A stretch of DNA of 64,000 nt, from the NCBI GenBank assembly GCA_977017575.1, contig CDRNVI010000073.1, positions 62,001-126,000 of the forward strand, given 5' to 3'. The DNA comes from Paramoeba atlantica (Eukaryota; Discosea). Under the pieces are notes generated by a model. The model did no database searches and was not told where the DNA came from. It saw nothing but the letters and a program-made list of their open reading frames with translations. Shown here in pieces: positions 19,321 to 29,746 of the stretch (its first letter is position 1; every line of letters begins with the position of its first letter). Both the position numbers and the translations under genes were made by a program.

Positions 19321-20233
19321 AAATTGAATAGTGTAAAATGTAAGTGACAAATCTCGTTTGGGAGCCATCTGACGATTTCGATTTCTACCCCGTGTTCTAA
19401 TAGTTTTTTGGGTGAAAAGGGCATATTTTTGTACCAACTCTTCCGATTGACCGAAAACGATTTTTGTAATATTTGAATAAATTTAAATAATTTATTGGAA
19501 TCTTCCATTAGAAAGGAACCGTTATAAAAAGAAAGTTAGCATCACCTTTAAAATTCTATTTCGCGCAACAATATGAGCTTCTACTGCGAAGGGTGTGATG
19601 TATTTGAGTGAGTAAAATCCTACCATTTGCTTACCGGATGAACATTCCTTCCTAGAATTTCCGAAAGCTCTTCAGCTCCGTGCTAAGGTGATTGCAATTC
19701 CGCAATGCAAGCATTTGTAATATTTCTGTACATTATTAATGAGGAAGAATAAAATGTTTCTGTAAGTTTAAGAACTTTTTTCTACTCGTCGGGGAGAAAT
19801 TTCATTGAAAACAAAAATTGGTATAAAAATATGCCCTTTTGACCGTTTTTTGTATTAAGACATGTAACTCTGAGAGAGCTCTCGAATGCGCTATTATTTT
19901 TCAAAATTGGACAGTGTTTACAAATTTTAGACCCCCCCCAGGTGCAAGTGCCACCCCCTGTATATCTCCACCTGTAAATTGCAAGTTAATATTTAAATAT
20001 TAACCCGCACACTGGGTTACGATATTATTCAATCAAGATCATTTTCGCCGTAAAAAAAAGCCGTAAAATCGTAATAGAGTACAACACTGTACACAAATTA
20101 AAATTCTCAACTTTGTTCAAGCACGGTACAAACTCTTTCTCCTCTTTTTCGATCCTTAAACACAAAAAAACGTACGTCCAACACCTCTTTTTTCCTCACC
20201 CTCTCTTCCCTCCCCTCTTCCCTCCCTCCCCCC
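19321..20233. other. Intergenic, nothing recognised before PCNA
   Basis: About 900 bp of AT-rich spacer. The last 60 bp before the PCNA start are almost pure pyrimidine (TTCCTCACCCTCTCTTCCCT and onward), with no AG between the tract and the ATG. Confidence 0.55.
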
Positions 20234-21451
20234 ATGGAGCTCCAAATGCCCAACCCGCAGCTCCTGTGCCGCTCCCTCCGCTGTCTTCTGGAGCTGTGCG
20301 ACACGGCCTGGGTGGAATTCGACCCCAAGGGGGTTTATTTCCAGGTCATGGATGAGGCCCGGGTCTCCCTGGGGACGCTGGAGATCCGAGGCAACCCGCT
20401 GCGCCACTACCGCACCTACTCCCCCACCCCCACCGCTGTGGGGTTCCCGCTGAAATCGGCCATCTCGATCTTAGCCTGTATGGGACCCTCCGATTTGCTG
20501 TCCCTGCATCTGGTGGCTCCGTTTGATGAGCTCAGGCTACGGAATGATGTGGATTGTGTGAAGAAACAACAAGGGGGGTTGGGGAGTGGTGGAAATAACA
20601 CGAAACCAACACATAAGAATAACGAAGGCAACCGTCGTGGAAGCGCGAATGAAACACCAAACGGTTCAGAAACCTCAACAAACGCATCTTTTCCCGGAGG
20701 GGTTCGAAAATTCGAATCTTCTGTTTCTTCTCATCCTTTTTTATCCTCTTCCTATGATTCCATTGCCTTCGCGGAGGCGAACCCGGACGGGTCGCACTTC
20801 GGGCGGTGGGTTTTAAAACTTTGTGAGATCACCGACGCGCGGCATCCGCTGCCGGTACTCGCGTACCCCGTCGAGGTCGTCATGCCCTCCGATCTACTCA
20901 AGGAGGTGCTGAGCCTCTATGAGGGGGCCACCGCGGTGTCGTTTACCGTGGAGGGGGGGAGCAACACGTTAGTGATTGCCCCCGAGGGGTGGGAGAAGGA
21001 AAAGAAGAAAACACGACGTAGAGGACGAAGGGGAAGAGGGGGGAATGAGGAAGAAGGAGAAGGAGAAGAGGATGAAAATGGGGAAAATGGGAGTGAAAAT
21101 GAAAACCATGAGGATGAAAACGAAACGCAAGCTCCTGCTGTTCCTCCTTCTACGGTGGATACGTTTGCGTTAGCATCTGGGGTGACGAAACTTCACGCGA
21201 AACCGGATTGTCCAAAATCGATTTCGGTGCTCTGGCGTCCAGAGTTGGTGCCGAACCCTAAAGCAACGATTGTTCGTGTGGTTCTTGGGTCTCGCTTCCT
21301 GGCGACACTTACTAAAGGACGGGAGGTGGTGAATACAGTACGTCTGTTTCTCGGGGATACCCATCCACTTCGGGTGCGGTATGATTTAGGGGATTTGGGC
21401 CACCTGCAGTTTTATCTGGCTCAAGTGGTGGCGAGGGGGGAAGGGGGGTAG
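20234..21451 (+). CDS. PCNA: PCNA sliding clamp with two inserts
   Basis: 405 residues against about 260 for usual PCNA. The clamp encircles DNA and tethers replicative polymerases and repair factors in the nucleus. Clear matches: VYFQVMDEARVSLGTLEIR (34-52), LKSAISILACMG (73-84), the interdomain-loop region LCEITDARHPLPVLAYPVEV (186-205), and the C-terminal DLGDLGHLQFYLAQ (384-397), the PCNA signature. Two low-complexity inserts explain the length: about 106-180 (Asn/Ser/Gly rich) and about 252-310 (a Lys/Arg stretch then Glu/Asn). The second lies in domain 2 and includes RRRGRRGRGG. A 9-1-1 clamp subunit is less likely given the C-terminal motif. GC-rich compared with the LRR genes; pyrimidine leader. 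Confidence 0.92.
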   Translation: MELQMPNPQLLCRSLRCLLELCDTAWVEFDPKGVYFQVMDEARVSLGTLEIRGNPLRHYRTYSPTPTAVGFPLKSAISILACMGPSDLLSLHLVAPFDELRLRNDVDCVKKQQGGLGSGGNNTKPTHKNNEGNRRGSANETPNGSETSTNASFPGGVRKFESSVSSHPFLSSSYDSIAFAEANPDGSHFGRWVLKLCEITDARHPLPVLAYPVEVVMPSDLLKEVLSLYEGATAVSFTVEGGSNTLVIAPEGWEKEKKKTRRRGRRGRGGNEEEGEGEEDENGENGSENENHEDENETQAPAVPPSTVDTFALASGVTKLHAKPDCPKSISVLWRPELVPNPKATIVRVVLGSRFLATLTKGREVVNTVRLFLGDTHPLRVRYDLGDLGHLQFYLAQVVARGEGG

Positions 21452-21788
21452 TATGAGAGGAGCAGAGGGGATGGGGATAACAGGTCTTGGGGAATTGGGG
21501 ATAAATTTGCGAGCTTGAAGATCACAATTTTGAGTGGACAAAACATCTTTTTTGAATGAATGTGTTCAGGAATACATGTAGCGCTAATGGGTTTGCAATG
21601 TAGATTTAGGTCGAGTGCAATTGTGTAATCCAACGTGATTTTTTTTGCAATTTAGACTGGCACTTCACATTTCTTCCCTCATATTTCTACCTCAAAGTTT
21701 CGAAAGTTAACCTTTAATCTCTCTTACTGAACCTCGGAACAACATCCGTGCAATTTGATTACTGGATATAAATTTACAATCTTATTCC
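21452..21788. other. Intergenic, nothing recognised
   Basis: 337 bp between PCNA and an LRR gene; no feature seen beyond its T-rich end. Confidence 0.5.
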
Positions 21789-22607
21789 ATGTATACCACT
21801 AGTATTTTGTATAATACGCGGCAATCGGATACGCAGCCATCCGCATCAAAACGAGGCAAGAAAGAAGAAATCACATCAATAGCATGTGGCGAGACAACAC
21901 TAACCAGTATCGCTGTTGGTCGTACTGGAAAAATACGTGGGACATATTTACCTCAAGAATATCAACTCGCGTTTCTTGTTGAAAACGTCACAAATCAACT
22001 TCTTTCCTGGAATACATCGACACCTGCATGTGAGTGGCACGGCATAAAATGTGATGACGGTTTAAATGTGTCTCAGATTGAATGGAAATTTTTGATTTCA
22101 TTCAAATTGAAAGGAACACTGCGATGGGACAAGATCCCCAAAACGGTACTCTACTTTGATGTAAGCAGCAATCACTTATCTGGCACCATAGAACTTGCAC
22201 AATTACCTCAACCTTTGGCCCAACTTTGGCTGCACTGCAACCGATTCGAAGGCACTGTAGATCTTACCCATCTTCCACCGAATTTAACGAAACTATGCTT
22301 GTGGGACAATAATCTTTCCGGTGGTGTTGATCTCAGCTGTTTGCCATCCAAAATTACATATCTGAACTTGTCTTCGAATAAATTTACTGGATCAGTAGAT
22401 CTCGAACACCTTCCCCCGTTTCTTCACGCGCTCAACTTGCAAGACAACGAATTATCTGGTCTTGTGTCATTTGATAGTCTTCCGAGAGGAATTGCCACAC
22501 TGGGACTAAGCGGTAATGGGGAACTTTATGGCCAAACTGATTTCTTAATTCTTCCTCGTTCTTTAAGAGATTTCAGTCGAGGACCAAAGATAAAGCTTTT
22601 TGGATAG
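21789..22607 (+). CDS. LRR protein with LRRNT_2-like cap
   Basis: 272 residues. The N-terminal 45 residues are polar (SASKRGKKEEITS), without a signal peptide. The cap reads KIRGTYLPQEYQLAFLVENV, LLSWN, PACEWHGIKC, then VSQIEWK and LRWDKIP. About six LRR units follow with repeated DLTHLP / DLSCLP / DLEHLP ends and N.F.G or N.LSG cores. The C-terminal signature GNGELYGQTD..ILPRSL is present. Function unknown; closest in style to the genes at 9391 and 14897. Confidence 0.87.
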   Translation: MYTTSILYNTRQSDTQPSASKRGKKEEITSIACGETTLTSIAVGRTGKIRGTYLPQEYQLAFLVENVTNQLLSWNTSTPACEWHGIKCDDGLNVSQIEWKFLISFKLKGTLRWDKIPKTVLYFDVSSNHLSGTIELAQLPQPLAQLWLHCNRFEGTVDLTHLPPNLTKLCLWDNNLSGGVDLSCLPSKITYLNLSSNKFTGSVDLEHLPPFLHALNLQDNELSGLVSFDSLPRGIATLGLSGNGELYGQTDFLILPRSLRDFSRGPKIKLFG

Positions 22608-22753
22608 GGCCTACTGAAAATGTATTAGAAACTTAGAGGGTAGCCATCGCCCAAGTGACAGTATTCCGCCATATTCTGCCGATCACAGGAGAATTATCCC
22701 ATGGCAGGTAGAGTATCAAGCAATAAGCTTTCGCTATTGTGCCTATTCACGCA

Positions 22754-22823
22754 TTAAGATAAGATAAGATAAGATAAGATAAGATAAGATAAGATAAGAT
22801 AAGATAAGATAAGATAAGATAAG
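22754..22823. repeat. (GATAA)n microsatellite
   Basis: About 14 perfect copies of the 5-bp unit GATAA/AAGAT. The unit is not a known telomere repeat. Confidence 0.95.
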
Positions 22824-23692
22824 CGTGGCTGAGAGGGCGGTGGGAACGTGGCGGGGAGAAGGGGAACACAAAGGGAAAACGTGGCGGGGAGACTAAAATA
22901 CAATACGTTTACGCGGCTTTGTAAACTCAACTATGGATATAAACAACATTGATAGATCAAAAAGGTTTTACAAGGGTTTTACAAGGATCTCGTATCGGCG
23001 CGGCGAGCGAGAAGCCTCAACCTGGTCGGGGTTAAGGGTTCCTCTTCGTCGCATATGGGGCTCCGGAGCCTCTAGCGGAAATGGGTACGGGCTAGGGAGG
23101 GAGCTCGCCGGCAAACTGGGAAGGTGGTTCGCGGGCGGGTCTGAGCGCTCTACCAGAAGGGCGTACCTTTCGTCGCACCGGGACAGGAGTAGGTGGAATC
23201 GGAGGGGGTCGCTGCTGCGTGGGTAGAGGGGGGCGCACGGGAGGGCACGAAAGGGACTTTCCGCTTCGGTGATCTATCGCGCTCCTGGCGTGGCTCCGAC
23301 GGAGCCCGGAATCGTTGGGATCTCATGACACTAAAACTACTACAAAAAACGTAGTACGAAGTAACAGCCAACAAGGTAGAGAATTTTTTGCTTCACTATC
23401 TATCACTATCGTCAAACACGCAAAAGTACTGCACCCTGAGATGTCCATAATAACAAAAGTAAAAGCACAAGACGTAAACAAAGCCAAAAAGTGGGTGTAA
23501 ATGACTCAAAGCTATCAAGAAAATCCTTTTTCGTGTAAATTTTTTTGTTAAAAGAAATTGAAAAAAAAGATTGAAATTTAGGGTACAGTTTGACTGCATA
23601 TTACCCAAGGAATTTACTTCCCCACCTTCGTTATTTTTTCACCCATCAACTCCATATTTGTGTAACATAGAAACTTCACAGCATACTAAAAA
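22824..23692. other. Intergenic, GC-rich block of unknown nature
   Basis: From about 22970 to 23330 the base composition turns GC-rich (GGCGCGGCGAGCGAGAAGCC, GGGACAGGAGTAGGTGG). I compared it mentally with rRNA cores and found no universal motif. No coding frame is supported. It could be a fragment of an unknown element. Confidence 0.4.
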
Positions 23693-24244
23693 ATGCATAT
23701 CCTTTCCTCTTCCGACAGCCCCGAACGTAAGAAACGTAAATTGACCTCCTCCCCAAGCCCACAGAGCGTCCAAAACGACAGCTCTATCCTCCCTGCTCGA
23801 CGCAAACCCTCAAAGGTCCGAGGGACCGATCTCCCTCATGAATACGCCATGGAGAAATTTTTGCACAATGTTTCCTACCGGGATACCTCCTGGACGGTAC
23901 ACAATCCCATACAGGACTGGGCCTGGATCTCCTGTGATGTTTCGCATCAAGTCACATGGGTTTCATGGGGGAGGCACCCGCTCGGGGGGATGCTCGCATG
24001 GTAGAGTCTCCCCTCTACGGTTCATTGGTTAAATTTAAGTGGAGAGACGAAGCGAGAGATATGGCTAAGTGGCTCCGTGCCTTTTTATGCTCTTCCCGAT
24101 ACGTTGACACGTCTGAATTTGTTTCGTCAAGAATTTGTGGGGAAGGTAGAAATATCTGCTTTGCCTCGGTCCTTGGTGAATATGGGGTTGAACTTTAACC
24201 AATTTTCAGGGCCTCTTGATCTCACGTGTTTACCGCCGCAGAGT
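23693..24244 (+). pseudogene. LRR family gene, 5' part split by a LINE
   Basis: In one frame: a basic N-terminus (PERKKRKL, nuclear-signal-like), the cap with KVRGTDLPHEYAMEKFLHNV, SW, then WAWISC (first Cys absent), VTWVSWG and GGMLAW. A TAG at 24002-24004 follows where relatives have E, D, S or H. After it the same frame continues SLPSTVHWLNLSG...LSGSVPFYALPDTL, QEFVGKVEISALP and NQFSGPLDLTCLPPQS. Here the LINE begins, and the gene resumes at 29813 in the same frame. Doubly broken, so not functional. Confidence 0.85.
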
Positions 24245-24298
24245 AATAATATCTGTACCTTGTTGTTGTTTTTTTTCTTCCCTACCCTTTACAACGAC

Positions 24299-25849
24299 AT
24301 GTTTTGCTTACTACTAGGGAAGGGCACACACCAGGCGTCGCAGGACTCTCCTAAGAGACCACGCGACGTGTCTAACCAAAACAAAAACCTGTCCCTGAAA
24401 GGCACTCCCACAGACAGGGTTGCAAAATCTGCTACCCGAACCGTCCAGGCTCTCATATCCCAAAAGAACAATGAGTCCCTTACCAGCGACACAGGAGAAG
24501 CACCCCCAGCTCCATGCAAACATCCTTGTAAGGACAAAAGCACCTGCGGACACCCCTGTTGCAAGCGGGGTGTAACGCGGCCACATATCCTGGTCACTCC
24601 TCACACAAACGAACTTCCCCCTCACCCCGTCCCCCCCACCACACAACAAACGGTTCCGGAATGCAAACACCGCTGCAAGGACAAAGCTCACTGTGAACAC
24701 CCGTGCTGCAAACGACACCTGGTACGCGTAGCAAAACCGGATACGTACAACAATAAGAGAAGTGACGCACCGGTGGATGCAAGAGAAGACGTGAAGGTGA
24801 TCACGGCTGTGAGTGTAATGCCGGTACAACGTAGCACACCCTGTAAGCATGTCTGTAAAAACAAACAGACCTGCGGGCACCCATGTTGCAAACGTAATCT
24901 TACACCAACAACATACGAACTCACGAGCACTACGGCGAGCGGTCAAGAACCCGGGCCCAAAGAAGCTCCAAGTACGCGACAAAGGGACGAAACGTCACCG
25001 CCATGCACGCGTGACCGCGTAACACAGGATGTGAAAGTACCGAAATCAAGCAACCTACTAGGCATGGCAGCGCGAGCTGCAACACGATATCTGTTTTCAA
25101 GCCGCACTCAACCGTACGCTAACGGCACTCCCTCAACCCCGGCGGTAACCGTACGACCTCACAGCAGCACCGGACAGGAACGCTTGTCGTACACGATAGC
25201 ACCCTGTCCAAAAGACGAACACGATTTACATGTACCCCCACCCAAGGAGGTTATTCCCCATCAAAAATCACCCACTGTTACCGTCGGTCGTGCCGTCGCA
25301 TCAACTGCCTGCTCGCTTGCCAAATTCCTACTTTTCAACGGCGTTCCATGTCAAACTCCGGACTCCCAAAGCCTCCCCAAACCTAAATCTCCAACACAAC
25401 TTCAGGTCCACGCCTTAACTAGCGTATGCAAGCATATCTGCAAGAGTAAAGATCAATGTAAGCACGTGTGCTGCAAGCAAGGCCTAGGCCCCGCCTCCGA
25501 ACAAGCAGACCGTGTCGAGCCCTGTAAGCATAAATGTAAGAACAAAGCAGGGTGCGGCCATCCTTGCTGCAAACGCACTGGCACACCGTTGACTTCGCTC
25601 GACACACCGATAAACAAACTCGATGGGCAGGATACTCTACCCACCGGCCCATGTACCCTTCCCAAGAATCTCGTCACACCGTCCCTAAACGCAACCACTA
25701 CGACAGCTGACCGTGCCGTTGCCAGGGAACCAACCATCCCGACTCCCAAAAACAAGGCACCGGAAAGTATCATTCTCTTGGACTCACCTTCCCCAGCACA
25801 CCAACACAGTCCGCGGAATGAGAATGGCGATGACGAAGTCCCATCCTGA
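24299..25849 (+). CDS. LINE N-terminal region, five Cys/His fingers
   Basis: 516 residues from the first ATG inside the element (MFCLLLGKGTHQ) to a TGA. Five copies of CKHxCKxKxxCxHxCCK at 24515-24565, 24662-24712, 24842-24892, 25427-25477 and 25523-25573 are spread over Ser/Thr/Pro-rich linkers. Four Cys plus two His, with the CC pair, suggest one or two metals per unit. From memory the unit resembles a short motif near the end of meiotic helicases of the HFM1/Mer3 type. Probable role: nucleic-acid or partner binding in the retrotransposition particle. The frame is open upstream into the LRR gene by chance. The frame after the TGA is the same one. Confidence 0.8.
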   Translation: MFCLLLGKGTHQASQDSPKRPRDVSNQNKNLSLKGTPTDRVAKSATRTVQALISQKNNESLTSDTGEAPPAPCKHPCKDKSTCGHPCCKRGVTRPHILVTPHTNELPPHPVPPTTQQTVPECKHRCKDKAHCEHPCCKRHLVRVAKPDTYNNKRSDAPVDAREDVKVITAVSVMPVQRSTPCKHVCKNKQTCGHPCCKRNLTPTTYELTSTTASGQEPGPKEAPSTRQRDETSPPCTRDRVTQDVKVPKSSNLLGMAARAATRYLFSSRTQPYANGTPSTPAVTVRPHSSTGQERLSYTIAPCPKDEHDLHVPPPKEVIPHQKSPTVTVGRAVASTACSLAKFLLFNGVPCQTPDSQSLPKPKSPTQLQVHALTSVCKHICKSKDQCKHVCCKQGLGPASEQADRVEPCKHKCKNKAGCGHPCCKRTGTPLTSLDTPINKLDGQDTLPTGPCTLPKNLVTPSLNATTTTADRAVAREPTIPTPKNKAPESIILLDSPSPAHQHSPRNENGDDEVPS

Positions 25850-28800
25850 GTTTTCCAACAAGCGCACAGCGTAGGGCGAATACAAAGCCCGCCGCTTGAA
25901 CAAGGAAGCCTCTTACCCCCATCACAACTGGACACCCATTTACATTCGGATGAATCCGAGGGTCCCCAGATTCCCACACAAACTCCCGACAGCCCGTCAC
26001 AGTATCTCCCGCCGCCCCAGGACCCCGTAACCCATAACCGACACAAGCAACGTTTCCACTTTATCCAGTCCCGGTCAAAACCTGTCAAACTCCGCCTCGT
26101 CAACGACAACACATGGAGATATTTCCCGGATGTGCATGCAGCATGCGTAAGCCAACTTGTGCGTAGTCGTATCCCTTCCCCCCAGGGGGCTGAAGCCGCC
26201 CTGTCCAAAGCGCTCAATGGGAAAAGTGCAGCACACGACATCGTCGTAGAAACGTGTACCGTAGACGAACTTATGGAAAAGAGAGCGTGTGACTTTTTAG
26301 AAGTTAGTAGAGTAGACTCAACAAGTCACATTTCTTGCCACGCGAACTGGGTATCTCTTTTTCACGACAGCCGCCTGGAATTATACAACCTCTACGCATC
26401 ACCTAGCTCAATGGGTAAAGCGGTAAACAAGGTACTGAACGGGAGAGCGGTCCCTGGGTTATCGGCGTTTCGGATCGTTCTGCTCCTTCGCACCGACGAC
26501 AAAGAAGAAGTACAGCCATCAAAGCCCCAAACGGTCCCAACACTTCCACCATACGAGATTATTTCGCGTGACCACGCCTCCTCCTTGAAGCGGACGCACC
26601 CATGCCAACATCGATGCATAAGTAAACTCAAATGCAGCCATCCATGCTGCAAAATCTATGGACCATCCCTCGATCAGGGAATCGAAGGAGACTCTGAGGG
26701 GAGCCCCAACGCAGGACAAGAGCAAGAACACCCCGAACTTAACCCCCCCACTTCCGCTTCCTCTCCGAGACTACTCGACGAGACGGAGTACCTTTTCCGC
26801 ACGGCACGATACATCCAGGGGGGCAAGTTAAACATAAACTTGGCTGACGCGCACTGGCACGAGGTGGAACGTAGGGCCCTCCACAGATGCAACACCTTGC
26901 TCACTGTCTCTGGCGACGCACTCTCCGCCGTCCATAACGCAGAACTACTGAGTGCAATACTAGCGGTGTCGGCATATGAAGTGGCGCGAGACGTCGACTC
27001 CAGGAAGGGTTTCATTATCCGAACGGCTCGAGGACATATAAAGGGGAAAGTCCGTCCATTAGAAAGCGAAAAAGTTGCCTTTTCCTTCTCTCGACATGTA
27101 AAACAACTACAAATGAAGCTGCGATACACACACGGCAAGGCTCCCCGCATGGCGTTGAAACAAAAGATTAAGGAAACCAAAAAGGCGGAACGTATATACA
27201 GCGCAGAAGCCATGGCCCAAAAACGGGAACTGGAAAGTCGCTGGGCACTTCAACAATTCAACCGCAATCCATGGACGGCTGCGAGTCAAACCTTGGACAA
27301 AAGGACAGAAGCAGAAAGTGTACCGGCCTATCCGACTTGCAATGTACAGAAAGTGGAAAGTGTGTTCACAACATTACTTACGGACCCCACTACAGTGCAT
27401 CACTTACCACCCCACGACGTCCTCGGAAACCGTCCTCTGGCAGAAATGACCTGGGACGAACTGGCTTCAATCGACATTTCGAACGCTCTCACATCAAAGA
27501 AAAACAGCAGTGCTCCAGGCCAGGACTCCATTACGTACCAGACTCTAAAGCGATGCCACAGCTCCCACACCCACATGGCAAACGTCTTCAACGCGCTAGT
27601 GCGCTTCAGCACATGTCCGACGTCGTGGAAAATATCCGTCACTCGCCTCATTTACAAAAAAGGGGAGCCTGACAACCCACAAAACTGGCGTCCCATCAGC
27701 CTGACTAGCGTACTAGGGAAACTCCTGCATTCCATCATCAGCCGGAAAATGACGAAATTCCTACTTGAAGCCTCTGTCATTGACCCCAAGATACAGAAAG
27801 GCTTTCTCCCCGCCATTAACGGTACTCTCGAACATACGCAATCCCTCTCAGAGCTCCTACGCCACTACCGGAAGAACAAGTGGAACTACTGCATGGCCCA
27901 GCTAGACCTCAGTAACGCCTTTGGTTCAGTCCCCCGCAACATCATCTTTGAAGCACTGGAATGGGCGAGAATCTCCCCAAACATTATTAAATACGTCCAA
28001 TGCTTATACACTGACGCAAGTACCCGCATTAAATGTTACGAAGGTCTGTCCAGCGCGATCCCAGCTAAACGAGGTGTCTTACAAGGTGACACTCTCTCTC
28101 CTACGCTCTTTCTGGTGATTATGGAGCTAGCCCTACGTTACATGGCAAAATCGTTTCCCTCATTTGGGTTGAACCTCCCTGGATTTCCAAAAAGCTTCCT
28201 AAAAGCGTACGCCGACGATCTCACGGTCCTGACGAATAGTGAAAAAGAAATGCAACTGGCTGTTGAAACACTATCCACGGTACTCGGTTCGCTTGGCCTT
28301 TCCATCAACGTCAAAAAGTGCAGAGTCCAATGTATGGCGTCCAAGAAAAATGATGAACACCCCGGCTACATGACACGACGTCCTCAAATTTTCATCAAGA
28401 ACGAAGCTATACCGCATATATGCGACGAAGGAAGTACGTTTCTTGGCATGAATATTGCCCCCGGTTCCCAACAATCCCGAGCCCTTTTCACGAAAGTTAG
28501 GCCCTTATTGAAGCGATGGCTTCATAACATTGACCAGTCGGCCCACGACCTCCCATCAAAAATTTGGATATATCAACACGCAATCATCTCTCGGCTACGC
28601 TTCACCTTTACTATACACCCATGTATCACGCTCAACTTTATTTTACGCCTTCAGAAAATGTGTACTCACTCCCTGAAACGGTGGATCAATGCGGCTAGAA
28701 CTACATGCAGCGAAGCAATCTACTCTCAGCGTGGATGGAACATCTGCAGCTTGTCCAGACTCTGGGAGGACTGTACAGCTGATCTTCTCTGTCAAATGAA

Positions 28801-29740
28801 GCGGTCCCGAGACCCGAACGTTACCGCCGCACTGCAGGAAAGAATACGGGCTGAAGAACATAAGCGCAGGAAAGGCCAAATTCGACCAGCATGTGACATC
28901 ACACACATACTGGAGGATCGCGACCTCGCAAAACGAACTCTTCTTGAGCTTAATGAGGACCGAATGATCAACGCACTACGCCGCAGGTCAACGTTCGCTA
29001 TTCAGTGGTGGGATATAGCCTCCGAGGAAGAACAGGCGAAAGATTTCAGCGCCGCGATAAACGGACTACGTAGCACTTCCCTTAGCCGCTTCGCAACTTC
29101 TTTAATGGTACAAAACACTCTCCCTACTAGGACAATGCTAAGGACATGGGGAATTCACGGCACAGATACAGTACAATGCCGAATTTGTAAACAAGAACCG
29201 GAAACATTACGACACCTCTTATCCTCGTGCAAGGTATCACTAGAACAGGGACGTTACACATATCGCCATGATTGTGTACTCTCCACCTTTGCAAACGCGA
29301 TACTCTCTTCCCCCCATACCGCAGAGGCACATTTTGATCTCCCACACCTACGTCAACTACCCGCATGGTGGTCCGACCTGGAAACACAGCTTCGCCCAGA
29401 TGGAATCGTCAAACTCAACGACGGAACTGAATTTATCGTTGAGTTGACGATGCCCTGGGAGGAAAACGTACACGAAGCCCACTGCCGAAAAGTAGAAAAG
29501 TACATAAATATTCTACACCGACGAAAAATAAGGTACTCAGACTGCCACTTAATATGCTTTGAAGTTGGAGCTAGAGGTCTCCCTTCTACGACGCTGCGTC
29601 ACATCAACCGTCTCTTTTTGGGTGACAAGGCACTCTCAGATAAGTGCCGTGTCGAAGTCATCCGAACGGCGATCCGGAGCAGCTTTCAACTCTGGCTGAA
29701 AAGGGAATCCCCTTTATGGGACAACCAAAGCTTTGGTTAG
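25850..29740 (+). CDS. LINE reverse transcriptase/endonuclease region
   Basis: Same frame as the preceding region, directly after its TGA; the first ATG is at 26132 (1202 residues). A sixth finger (CQHRCISKLKCSHPCCK) is at 26603-26653. The RT core: APGQDSITYQTLK, LIYKKGEPDNPQNWRPISL, QKGFLPAINGTLEHTQSL, LDLSNAFGSVPR, RGVLQGDTLSPTLF, and AYADDLTVLTN at about 28205. After it come a knuckle CRICKQEPETLRHLLSSC (about 29180) and the restriction-like endonuclease RHDC...RPDGIV...FIVELTMPWEE (about 29265-29460), which would nick the target. All key motifs are intact. If the TGA is read through or the frame restarts, the element may be, or recently was, active. Confidence 0.88.
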   Translation, partial: VFQQAHSVGRIQSPPLEQGSLLPPSQLDTHLHSDESEGPQIPTQTPDSPSQYLPPPQDPVTHNRHKQRFHFIQSRSKPVKLRLVNDNTWRYFPDVHAACVSQLVRSRIPSPQGAEAALSKALNGKSAAHDIVVETCTVDELMEKRACDFLEVSRVDSTSHISCHANWVSLFHDSRLELYNLYASPSSMGKAVNKVLNGRAVPGLSAFRIVLLLRTDDKEEVQPSKPQTVPTLPPYEIISRDHASSLKRTHPCQHRCISKLKCSHPCCKIYGPSLDQGIEGDSEGSPNAGQEQEHPELNPPTSASSPRLLDETEYLFRTARYIQGGKLNINLADAHWHEVERRALHRCNTLLTVSGDALSAVHNAELLSAILAVSAYEVARDVDSRKGFIIRTARGHIKGKVRPLESEKVAFSFSRHVKQLQMKLRYTHGKAPRMALKQKIKETKKAERIYSAEAMAQKRELESRWALQQFNRNPWTAASQTLDKRTEAESVPAYPTCNVQKVESVFTTLLTDPTTVHHLPPHDVLGNRPLAEMTWDELASIDISNALTSKKNSSAPGQDSITYQTLKRCHSSHTHMANVFNALVRFSTCPTSWKISVTRLIYKKGEPDNPQNWRPISLTSVLGKLLHSIISRKMTKFLLEASVIDPKIQKGFLPAINGTLEHTQSLSELLRHYRKNKWNYCMAQLDLSNAFGSVPRNIIFEALEWARISPNIIKYVQCLYTDASTRIKCYEGLSSAIPAKRGVLQGDTLSPTLFLVIMELALRYMAKSFPSFGLNLPGFPKSFLKAYADDLTVLTNSEKEMQLAVETLSTVLGSLGLSINVKKCRVQCMASKKNDEHPGYMTRRPQIFIKNEAIPHICDEGSTFLGMNIAPGSQQSRALFTKVRPLLKRWLHNIDQSAHDLPSKIWIYQHAIISRLRFTFTIHPCITLNFILRLQKMCTHSLKRWINAARTTCSEAIYSQRGWNICSLSRLWEDCTADLLCQMKRSRDPNVTAALQERIRAEEHKRRKGQIRPACDITHILEDRDLAKRTLLELNEDRMINALRRRSTFAIQWWDIASEEEQAKDFSAAINGLRSTSLSRFATSLMVQNTLPTRTMLRTWGIHGTDTVQCRICKQEPETLRHLLSSCKVSLEQGRYTYRHDCVLSTFANAILSSPHTAEAHFDLPHLRQLPAWWSDLETQLRPDGIVKLNDGTEFIVELTMPWEENVHEAHCRKVEKYINILHRRKIRYSDCHLICFEVGARGLPSTTLRHINRLFLGDKALSDKCRVEVIRTAIRSSFQLWLKRESPLWDNQSFG

Positions 29741-29746
29741 CAAATG

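Noticed and set aside
22758-22823. (GATAA)n considered as an internal telomere repeat
   Set aside because: The unit is not a known telomeric repeat and there is no second array; a simple microsatellite is enough.
22970-23330. Considered as an rRNA fragment
   Set aside because: No universal 18S or 28S core motif could be recognised.
24314-26241. Long minus-strand frames (222 and 262 codons) across the LINE
   Set aside because: Cys/Val-rich antisense shadows of the finger and linker regions; no domain.
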